Shown here piece after piece: positions 1-5,057 of a stretch of 5,057 nucleotides of DNA. How positions within the stretch are numbered: the stretch's first letter is position 1; each line of letters begins with the position of its first letter. The stretch is from Chryseobacterium sp. (lineage in GTDB: Bacteria; Bacteroidota; Bacteroidia; Flavobacteriales; Weeksellaceae). The position numbers and the translations under genes are program-made. Under the pieces are notes generated by a model. It searched no databases and was not told where the DNA came from. It worked only from the letters and a program-made list of their open reading frames with translations. Location: contig RDDY01000242.1 of assembly GCA_003852805.1 (NCBI GenBank), forward strand, positions 1 to 5,057, read 5' to 3'.

Positions 1-738
1 GGCAATGTGGTTTTCATGATGGACCTCTCCAATTCAATGAATGCCGAGGATGTCGCGCCCGACAGACTGACGAAAGAGAAGCAGTTGATCATCGGTACGC
101 TGCAAAGGATGCAAGACCAAAAGGTGGGCGTAATCATCTTTGCCGGCGATGCCTATTCCGTTATGCCGCTGACTACGGATTACGCTGCGATAGAAAATTA
201 TATCGCCTCGGTAGAAACAGGAACGATCAGCCATCAAGGCACCGATTTCCTGCGCGCAATGCAGGAAGCGGCCATCCTTCTGCGCAACGTTCCGCGCGGT
301 TCGGGCGAGGCGGTCCTCATCAGCGACGGCGAAGACAACGAGGACAATGTGGATGCTGCTGTTTCGTTGGCCAAACAACAGAATATCCGCGTTACCACGG
401 TAGGCATAGGCACTGCGGAAGGTGGGCCGATTCCCGAATACTTGTATGGACAGTTGATGGGTTACATGACCGATAACACGGGGCAAACGGTCATTTCTCG
501 CTTGGATACACAAGCGCTGGTAAGGATTTCCAACAGCACCGGTGGCGTTCACATCGACGGAAACAAAGATTCGGCAGATGCGGCGATTATCGATGCCGTT
601 GGTCGCAACAGAACGGGTGTGTCAACCACCACCCGGTCGCAATCGGCAAAACATTATTTCCAGTATTTCCTGGCCGTTTCTCTGTTTCTTCTTTTTATAA
701 TATATTTAACAAACCCCCGACGCGATCTTAACATATAA
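1..738 (+). CDS. batB: BatB, von Willebrand factor A domain membrane protein (5'-truncated by window edge)
   Basis: The reading frame is open from base 1 (Gly-Asn before the first GTG at 7), so the N-terminus lies outside the window. BatB proteins are usually well over 300 residues, so roughly the first quarter, including the N-terminal membrane helices, is missing. Numbering from the GTG at 7, the VWA metal-ion-dependent adhesion site is complete: DLSNS at 6-10 (D6, S8, S10), T79 in GTD, and D107 in ISDGED. The stretch NAEDVAPDRL (12-21) and the GGPIPEY segment (139-145) are typical of BatB rather than BatA. A hydrophobic helix at about 218-234 is followed by a short basic tail (NPRRD), fitting a VWA domain anchored at its C-terminus. 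The family is linked to aerotolerance in Bacteroides, but its biochemical role is unsettled; it probably binds partner Bat proteins through the metal site. The gene is followed after 21 nt by batC. Family assignment is firm; BatB versus BatA is well supported by motif and by gene order. Confidence 0.93.
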   Translation, partial: GNVVFMMDLSNSMNAEDVAPDRLTKEKQLIIGTLQRMQDQKVGVIIFAGDAYSVMPLTTDYAAIENYIASVETGTISHQGTDFLRAMQEAAILLRNVPRGSGEAVLISDGEDNEDNVDAAVSLAKQQNIRVTTVGIGTAEGGPIPEYLYGQLMGYMTDNTGQTVISRLDTQALVRISNSTGGVHIDGNKDSADAAIIDAVGRNRTGVSTTTRSQSAKHYFQYFLAVSLFLLFIIYLTNPRRDLNI

Positions 739-759
739 ACGGATAATTTTGTTGGGAAA

Positions 760-1488
760 ATGCTGATGAAGAATCTTTACGTTGTTTTTTTCATGTTGCC
801 GGTGTTTCTACTCAACGCTCAAGACTACAACACCCTTATTTATCGCGGAAACAAAAGCTTTGAAGCTCGCAAATACGACGATGCTTCCGCTCATTTTTTG
901 GAAGCCATTCGGCAGAACGAGAAAGGTTTTGCGGGGCATTACAACTTGGGCAACGCATTGTACAAAAGAAAAATGTATCATGAGGCCGAAGCCGCATACA
1001 AACGAGCAGAGGCTCTGAGCAAGACGCAGGCGGACAAAGCCGCAGCCTTGTACAATCAGGGAAACGCCGCGATGAAAGCCGGTGACGCCGCCAAAGCAGC
1101 GAACCTTTACAAAAAAGCACTGAAGATTTCACCCGAGACTGAAGCGATCCGTAAAAACTACGAGATTGCCATGCTTCGCGATAAAGAGCAAAACCGAGGC
1201 GGCGGACAAGATAAGCAGCCGCAACAATCTCAACAGCCGCAACAAGGCGATCAGGGAGAACAAAACGATCAGGGAGACCCGAAAAACAATCCGGGCGGAA
1301 GCGGGCAGGAGCAACAAGGCCAAGGTCAGGGCAACGATGCCAACAAGCAGCGCAACACGCCGGGGATGTCCAAGGAAACCGAAGAAAGAATATTGCGCCG
1401 AACCGAAGACAAAGAACGAGATACGGCGCGCAGAATACTTAACCAAAAAGCAAACAACAGTCCGCTAAGCAACGAAAAGAACTGGTAA
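760..1488 (+). CDS. batC: BatC, periplasmic TPR protein with Q/G/N-rich tail
   Basis: This 242-residue protein starts with a signal peptide (hydrophobic core about 6-18, likely cleavage after Ala20, NA|QDY). Three tetratricopeptide units follow at about 23-56, 57-90 and 93-126, with the expected pattern (for example YNLGNALYKRKMYHEAEAAY and YNQGNAAMKAGDAAKAANLY), closed by a helix to about 141. Residues 145-196 are a low-complexity linker rich in Gln, Gly, Asn and Asp. A charged helical segment (203-231) and a C-terminal Asn-Trp follow; flavobacterial BatC proteins typically end in a similar short Trp-terminated tail. TPRs mediate protein contacts, so it is probably a scaffold for BatB and BatD. 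A second ATG at 766 is an equal or better start: it gives MKNLYVV and lies 8 nt after GGGA (754-757), whereas ATG 760 lies only 2 nt after it. The stop overlaps the batD start by one base, which suggests translational coupling. Confidence 0.9.
   Translation: MLMKNLYVVFFMLPVFLLNAQDYNTLIYRGNKSFEARKYDDASAHFLEAIRQNEKGFAGHYNLGNALYKRKMYHEAEAAYKRAEALSKTQADKAAALYNQGNAAMKAGDAAKAANLYKKALKISPETEAIRKNYEIAMLRDKEQNRGGGQDKQPQQSQQPQQGDQGEQNDQGDPKNNPGGSGQEQQGQGQGNDANKQRNTPGMSKETEERILRRTEDKERDTARRILNQKANNSPLSNEKNW
1216..1277 (+). repeat. 18-nt-period tandem repeats in the batC linker
   Basis: Two pairs of exact 12-nt direct repeats lie in the Q-rich part of batC, both with a period of 18 nt. CAGCCGCAACAA occurs at 1216-1227 and 1234-1245, and CGATCAGGGAGA at 1248-1259 and 1266-1277. 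Because 18 is a multiple of three, the encoded linker repeats every six residues (QPQQSQ, QPQQGD, QGEQND, QGDP). Gain or loss of a unit by slippage would change linker length without breaking the frame. This is a coding low-complexity repeat, not a CRISPR array or a mobile element. Confidence 0.75.
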
Positions 1489-3245
1489 TGCAACTTTACC
1501 GTTACATACTCTTTTTACTGTTTGCGTCTGCTCCCGCAGCTGCGCAGGTGTCGGTCACGCTCGACACCGACACAAGAAGCGTGAAAGTGAACGAGCGCTT
1601 CTTGGTAACCATAGTTTTGAATATGGACGGACCCGATCTGGAAATGGAGCGGCCGTTGATGCTTCCGGATTTTTCCAAATTCGAGATATTAGGCAACGCC
1701 TCGGAACGCAGTGATATTATCGACCGAGATACGCGCCGTCGCCAGATGATCTACCAATTGATCTTGGCGCCGAAGCAAGCGGGGAAGCTAAAAATAGGAA
1801 GCGCCTTGGTTCAGGTCAACGGAAATGTCTACAAATCCGAGCCTTTTGATATTACCGTAAAAGCTGCCGAGCGCCAAGAGCGCCAATCCATGGCAACCGT
1901 CTCGATGGATTTGGAAGTCCACGACCGACGCATCTTCCAGAACGAGGCTACCATTGCGGTGCTCCGCGCTTACAGTAGGGATCTTAGTCATCTTCGGACC
2001 GTGACTTTGAGCGATGTGCCGCACCAAAACAATGCGCGCATTTACAAAATAAGCGACGCGGGCAGGGAGGTGGAGCAAAGAGAAGCACCGGACGGTAGTT
2101 TGCTGGCGTCGCAGGTGGTTGCCACATTTATGATTTTTCCCGTCCAGTCGGGCGTAGTGGAGATCCCGGCGATGCGAGCGGAAGTAGCGGTGCGCAACGG
2201 CAGTGCGGTCATCAGTTCGGAACCCGTAAAACTTCACGTAAAGAAGCTGCCCGTTGCCCCCGAAAGTTTCAAAAATGCGGTGGGACAGTTCAACCTCAGT
2301 TTAAAACCCGTATCGGAAAGTCAAACCGAAATAGGAAAACCGGTGAAAATAAAAATGGAACTCAGCGGCACGGGGAATCTGAAGGATGTGAAATTGCCGC
2401 GGATTCTACCGTCTAATGATTACAGTGTTTTCTCGCCGACGGTCAAAACACAGGTCAAATCCGGAAGCAAAGGCTTCTCCGGAAATATTACTGCGGAATA
2501 TGTGATCGTTCCCAAAACCGAGGGCGAAATCCCAATCCATGTAGAGCAGTTGGCGTATTTCAACCCGAAGAATCAGGAATATTCGGTGGCCGCGCCCGCC
2601 AAATTGTTCCTCAATGTATTGTCGCAAGAAGCCGTGGAAGCCTCGGGTTCTGCCGTAGGCAGGCTGTTGCAAACCACGGGCACTGTTTTGCAGGACGTGA
2701 GCCGTCTACGGCGAGACGAACCCAATCTGCGCAGCGACAACGAGCAAACAGCGAAACCGCGCGACGGCGTACCCACCTTGGTGATTCTCTTTGCGTTGGC
2801 GTTTGCCGGGTTCTTCGGCTGGGTGATCCATAAGCTGTTTACAGGCGATTCGCAACGTCCGATGCCGGCGACGGCAGAAAGTGCACCACAAAATTATTTC
2901 CCGGACGATGAGGATGTAACGCCCGCGACCGAACAACAGACCGAACCCGTGTTGCCTCGTCCGGATATAAGCACTCGACTGTCGTGGCTCACACAGCTGT
3001 TGGACGAACGCAACTACAGCGAATTCTTCGACACTTATCTTGAACTGAGACACGATGTGGAGAACGGTTCGCGGAGCAATTTCTTAAAAACCGTGGCAGA
3101 ACAACGAGGCGCAAAAGCCGCCGAAACCTACCGTACGCTGCAATCTCGGGTAGAACTCATGCGTTTCATGCCCGTACAGACGGATGAGGAAATGGCCGAG
3201 CTGATGACCGAGATTAAGCAGGTTTTTTCCGATATTGAGAAATAG
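1488..3245 (+). CDS. batD: BatD, signal-peptide-bearing single-pass membrane protein
   Basis: This 585-residue protein has a signal peptide (hydrophobic core about 6-17, cleavage probably after AAA at 17-19), a large beta-rich periplasmic region, one membrane helix at about 427-449 and a cytosolic tail of about 135 residues. Family marks include the early block YQLILAPKQAGKLKIGSALV (89-108) followed by NGNVYKSEPF, the FQNE motif (150-153) opening the second repeat-like module, FPVQSGVVEIPAM (217-229), and SGTGNLKDVKLP (293-304), the most recognisable BatD signature. After the helix comes an acidic, proline-containing linker (about 455-492) and then a helical domain (about 498-584) in which VELMRFMP (555-562) resembles the conserved end of this tail in other Bacteroidota BatD proteins. 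It is expected to work with BatB and BatC at the inner membrane; its molecular role is not known. ATG at 1488 shares its A with the batC stop codon. The stop is followed by a 42-nt gap, and BatE, often next in Bacteroides, is not present here. Confidence 0.92.
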   Translation: MQLYRYILFLLFASAPAAAQVSVTLDTDTRSVKVNERFLVTIVLNMDGPDLEMERPLMLPDFSKFEILGNASERSDIIDRDTRRRQMIYQLILAPKQAGKLKIGSALVQVNGNVYKSEPFDITVKAAERQERQSMATVSMDLEVHDRRIFQNEATIAVLRAYSRDLSHLRTVTLSDVPHQNNARIYKISDAGREVEQREAPDGSLLASQVVATFMIFPVQSGVVEIPAMRAEVAVRNGSAVISSEPVKLHVKKLPVAPESFKNAVGQFNLSLKPVSESQTEIGKPVKIKMELSGTGNLKDVKLPRILPSNDYSVFSPTVKTQVKSGSKGFSGNITAEYVIVPKTEGEIPIHVEQLAYFNPKNQEYSVAAPAKLFLNVLSQEAVEASGSAVGRLLQTTGTVLQDVSRLRRDEPNLRSDNEQTAKPRDGVPTLVILFALAFAGFFGWVIHKLFTGDSQRPMPATAESAPQNYFPDDEDVTPATEQQTEPVLPRPDISTRLSWLTQLLDERNYSEFFDTYLELRHDVENGSRSNFLKTVAEQRGAKAAETYRTLQSRVELMRFMPVQTDEEMAELMTEIKQVFSDIEK

Positions 3246-3267
3246 CCGGTTTTAATTTATATTTTTG
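3235..3267 (+). promoter_or_regulatory. Candidate Bacteroidota-type promoter for the marC unit
   Basis: TATTTTTG at 3260-3267 matches the Bacteroidota -7 consensus TAnnTTTG exactly. TTG at 3235-3237, 22 nt upstream, fits the -33 element, within the 17-23 nt spacing reported for Flavobacterium. It lies across the end of batD and the only real intergenic gap of the window, and would place transcription start around 3272-3275, leaving a leader of about 15 nt before the TTG start codon. The -7 motif has only six fixed bases and also occurs by chance inside batD (1612-1619), so position and spacing carry much of the weight. Confidence 0.55.
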
Positions 3268-3287
3268 CATAATTAATAATTGCAGGT

Positions 3288-3881
3288 TTGGAATATTTCT
3301 CACTGAAAGAAACAGTTACGTGTTTTATGGTACTGTTTGCCGTAATCGACATCTTTGGTTCGGTGCCGATTATTGTATCGTTGAAACAGAAATTCGGGCC
3401 GATTGAATCCGAGAAAGTCGCGCTGGTCTCTGCGGCGCTCATCATTTCGTTTCTGTTCATCGGTGACAAAATCCTAAAACTGATCGGGGTGGACGTCAAC
3501 TCGTTTGCCATCGCCGGTGCCTTCGTGATTTTCATCATCGCGGTCGAAATGATTTTGGGAATCGAAATAAACAAACCCGGTGCAACCAAGTCGGCATCGA
3601 TTGTGCCGATTGCATTTCCGCTGATTGCCGGTGCCGGTACCCTGACCACGACGCTGTCACTCCGCGCGGAATTTCACACCGTAAATATCATCGCGGGCAT
3701 TGTATTGAACGTCATTGTGATCTACGCCGTGCTTCGCTCTTCCGATTGGCTGGAGAAACATATCAACGAGGCTACGCTGCAAGTTCTGCAAAAAGTGTTT
3801 GGCATTATCTTGCTGGCCATCTCCATTAAATTATTTACCGCTAACTTTGCGCAGCTAATCAGTAACTACATTAACTTCTAA
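3288..3881 (+). CDS. MarC family (UPF0056) integral membrane protein
   Basis: This 197-residue, strongly hydrophobic protein has about six membrane segments (near 10-30, 44-65, 70-92, 103-125, 131-149 and 166-186). MarC-family hallmarks are DIFGSVPI (21-28), matching the family pattern D-x-x-G-x-x-P, the conserved NSFAIAGAFVIF segment (71-82), and SIVPIAFPLIAGAGTLTT (104-121), the family's most conserved loop; here it reads GAG where many members have GPG. Length is normal for the family. The start is TTG at 3288: the frame is closed by TAA at 3270, there is no in-frame ATG before residue 14, and starting later would remove the first helix. AGG at 3284-3286 is too close to be a good ribosome site. 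The family's substrate is unknown; the old link of E. coli MarC to multiple antibiotic resistance was not upheld, so no resistance role should be inferred. A promoter candidate lies just upstream, and the stop codon overlaps the next gene by one base. Confidence 0.9.
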   Translation: MEYFSLKETVTCFMVLFAVIDIFGSVPIIVSLKQKFGPIESEKVALVSAALIISFLFIGDKILKLIGVDVNSFAIAGAFVIFIIAVEMILGIEINKPGATKSASIVPIAFPLIAGAGTLTTTLSLRAEFHTVNIIAGIVLNVIVIYAVLRSSDWLEKHINEATLQVLQKVFGIILLAISIKLFTANFAQLISNYINF

Positions 3882-4084
3882 TGGCCATGCAAACTTTTTA
3901 TAAAGTATTCTTTATTATTCTTTTGGCGTTGATCGCTGTCAATCTTTACGCAATCCGCTGGGATTTGGGCGCGTTTGACCCGAGCAACAATCGCAATTGG
4001 TACTCGATAGGTGCGGGTGTGGTAGGTTTGCTGCTGACGGTGGTGCTGAATATGTGGAGCCAGCTTACCGTTAAGAAAAGATAA
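3881..4084 (+). CDS. Small two-helix membrane protein, function unknown
   Basis: This gene encodes 67 residues with two hydrophobic segments, about 6-24 (FYKVFFIILLALIAVNLYA) and about 41-58 (YSIGAGVVGLLLTVVLNM). They are joined by a polar loop (about 26-39, containing RWDLGAFDPSNN), and the protein ends in a basic tail, VKKR. By the positive-inside rule both ends probably face the cytoplasm. Its reality is supported by the ATG at 3881 sharing its A with the marC stop (TAATG), which suggests coupled translation with MarC, and by its coherent membrane-protein composition. An alternative start is the ATG at 3887. From memory, similar small proteins with an N-L-Y-x-I-x-W-x-L-G pattern occur in Flavobacteriia, but I cannot name a family. 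Nothing supports a holin, toxin or leader-peptide role. Its last 14 nt overlap the end of the convergent isochorismate synthase gene. Confidence 0.75.
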   Translation: MAMQTFYKVFFIILLALIAVNLYAIRWDLGAFDPSNNRNWYSIGAGVVGLLLTVVLNMWSQLTVKKR

Positions 4085-5030
4085 GACGGCGACCGACTGC
4101 ATCGCTTTTCAGCTCGGTTTCGCGCCATTCTTTTTCGGGGTCGCTGGCTGCGGTAATTCCGCCGCCGGCGAAAAGCACAGCCTTGTCGCGGAACAAGCGC
4201 GCACATCTGAGGTTAACGAAGAAATAGATATTCTCTCTCGTCTCCACCCGAATGTAGCCCGCATACAATTCCCGTGACTGACCTTCAAACTCCGAGATCG
4301 CATCTTTACAGAGCTTTTTCGGGATGCCGCAAACGGCGGGTGTGGGATGCAATTCTTTAATGATCTCTTCCAAATCATCGGGCGAGATTTTTGCGCTGAA
4401 ATCGGTGCGCAGATGTTTGATGCTGCCCGAAGGCTGGCTGTAAGTCTCGGAAACAGAAATCTCGGTTGCATGCGCTTCCAAGATGTTTCTTATATAATCG
4501 GTAACGGGTTGCTGTTCATCGATTTCTTTTTGAGTCCATTCTTCATCCTGCGGCAGAGTGCCGGCCAAGCTCATGGTCGTAAAAGTCCTAGTCGATTTGT
4601 GGAAGCTGCCCAGCAATTCGGGCGTTGCGCCGATCCACGACACGCCCTTCTGCTCAAAACAGTACACAAACGCGCCGGGATAATCATTGCACAGTTGTAG
4701 AAAACTGTCGACAACGGATAATTCTCGCCCCTCGAAATCGATGATTTTCCGTCGCGCAAACACCAGTTTCGGTAGATGTTCGTTTCGTACAAAGTCGATC
4801 ACCTTTCGTACCGTGGCGAGGTATTGCTCTTTTGAAATAGATGTTTGCCGGTTATCATCGCTGGTTTCCGGCTGCAGATTTATCAAATCATCTACGGCAA
4901 CCGGTACAATTTCCCCCGAAAACATTGCGGTATAGCCGTCGGTAAACGGATAGAATGTAACCGCTGCCGTATTATCGACAGCTTTTACGGTGAAGATCTC
5001 GGTTTGATCGGGCAGGCGGAAGTACAGCAT
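4071..5030 (-). CDS. menF: Isochorismate synthase (chorismate-binding enzyme, menaquinone pathway)
   Basis: This 319-residue enzyme converts chorismate to isochorismate, the first committed step to menaquinone, in the cytoplasm. Chorismate-enzyme motifs appear in order: KLVFARRK (88-95), WIGATPELL (132-140), SLAGTLP (154-160), HPTPAVCGIP (228-237), RELYAGYIR (253-261), VNLRCARL (272-279) and GGGITAASDPEKEWRETELK (289-308). K88 and E138 align with the general base and general acid of E. coli MenF (K190, E240) and EntC (K147, E197), with the same 50-residue spacing. E169, E172 and the EKEW/ETE acidic cluster (299-306) are candidates for the Mg2+ site. The sequence fits isochorismate synthase better than anthranilate or aminodeoxychorismate synthase, which are longer. 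EntC-type siderophore use is possible, but no siderophore gene is nearby. The frame stays open to the window edge (nine more codons), but ATG 5030 is preferred because it overlaps the TGA of an upstream frame (TGATG). The 3' end overlaps the convergent small gene by 14 nt. Confidence 0.92.
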   Translation of the reverse strand: MLYFRLPDQTEIFTVKAVDNTAAVTFYPFTDGYTAMFSGEIVPVAVDDLINLQPETSDDNRQTSISKEQYLATVRKVIDFVRNEHLPKLVFARRKIIDFEGRELSVVDSFLQLCNDYPGAFVYCFEQKGVSWIGATPELLGSFHKSTRTFTTMSLAGTLPQDEEWTQKEIDEQQPVTDYIRNILEAHATEISVSETYSQPSGSIKHLRTDFSAKISPDDLEEIIKELHPTPAVCGIPKKLCKDAISEFEGQSRELYAGYIRVETRENIYFFVNLRCARLFRDKAVLFAGGGITAASDPEKEWRETELKSDAVGRRLIFS

Positions 5031-5057
5031 CAGATTGTAATAACCATATTGCTCATT
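5030..5057 (-). CDS. 3' end of an upstream gene, possibly a PaaI/YdiI-type hotdog thioesterase (fragment)
   Basis: Only the last codons are visible. On the - strand the frame reads M-S-N-M-V-I-T-I and then TGA at 5032-5030, whose A is also the first base of the menF ATG. The one-base stop/start overlap is the same arrangement seen at the other gene junctions here, which makes a real upstream gene likely. The ending resembles the C-terminal strand of PaaI/YdiI-type hotdog thioesterases (such as the LTTAIL end of E. coli YdiI), which often sit beside menF-type genes and act on DHNA-CoA. Eight residues cannot prove this, so the identity is a guess. Confidence 0.35.

Noticed and set aside
34..552. 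172-codon open frame on the - strand opposite batB
   Set aside because: It lies wholly inside the conserved VWA coding region, has no recognisable motif, and is explained as a shadow of a GC-rich gene.
1198..1340. Repeats in batC considered as CRISPR or mobile-element traces
   Set aside because: They are short, in frame, of 18-nt period and encode a Q/G-rich linker usual for BatC; no spacers, terminal repeats or cas/transposase genes are present.
1612..1619. TAGTTTTG, a match to the Bacteroidota -7 promoter motif
   Set aside because: It sits deep inside batD coding sequence; about one match per strand is expected by chance in a window of this size.
1788..2237. 149-codon open frame on the - strand opposite batD
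   Set aside because: It is antisense to conserved BatD modules, with a Cys/His/Arg-rich composition typical of shadow frames and no promoter or neighbour of the same strand.
2885..2893. CAAAATTA, a - strand match to the -7 promoter motif
   Set aside because: It is inside batD with no - strand gene to serve; treated as a chance match.
3267..3285. AT-rich imperfect inverted repeat after batD considered as a terminator
   Set aside because: The stem is short, AT-rich and mismatched, with no T-run after it, so it cannot be called an intrinsic terminator.
3257..3649. 130-codon open frame on the - strand opposite marC
   Set aside because: It mirrors the MarC hallmark regions on the other strand, and its Ser/Thr/Ile/Met-rich sequence is what antisense of a hydrophobic gene gives.
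4347..4700. 117-codon open frame on the + strand inside menF
   Set aside because: It lies opposite the conserved chorismate-enzyme motifs, and no independent coding signal is seen.

Overview
The window looks like a chromosomal segment of a member of the Bacteroidota, most likely Flavobacteriales. The evidence is a bat (Bacteroides aerotolerance) gene string with BatB, BatC and BatD in that order, a BatD and BatC of the flavobacterial type, an intergenic Bacteroidota-type promoter (TTG - 22 nt - TATTTTTG), and few recognisable Shine-Dalgarno sequences. By eye roughly half the bases are G or C, which is high for that order. The genus cannot be read from the sequence; a Weeksellaceae-like affiliation is only an impression from protein similarity recalled from memory.

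Layout. Positions 1-3245 hold three co-directional + strand genes of the bat operon: the 3' part of batB (von Willebrand A domain with an intact MIDAS site, 5' end outside the window), batC (signal peptide, three TPR units, a Q/G/N-rich tail containing 18-nt tandem repeats) and batD (signal peptide, large periplasmic part, one membrane helix, cytosolic helical tail). batC and batD overlap by one base (TAATG). After a 42-nt gap with a good promoter candidate comes a second + strand unit, 3288-4084: a MarC-family six-helix membrane protein starting at TTG, overlapped by one base (TAATG again) by a 67-residue two-helix membrane protein. The - strand from the right edge down to 4071 carries isochorismate synthase (menF type), with all expected chorismate-enzyme motifs. 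Its start overlaps the stop codon of a further - strand gene whose last codons are just visible at the edge. The menF gene and the small membrane protein gene converge and overlap by 14 nt at their 3' ends.

Function. BatB, BatC and BatD are expected to form a membrane-anchored cell-envelope complex facing the periplasm, usually made together with a MoxR AAA+ ATPase and BatA encoded upstream. MenF commits chorismate to menaquinone, the respiratory quinone of these bacteria. MarC and its small neighbour form a separate, probably translationally coupled, membrane pair of unknown function. There is no gene-free stretch longer than 42 nt, and I saw no RNA gene, CRISPR array, insertion sequence or phage gene. 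The content is ordinary core genome; the least explained part is the marC / small membrane protein pair.
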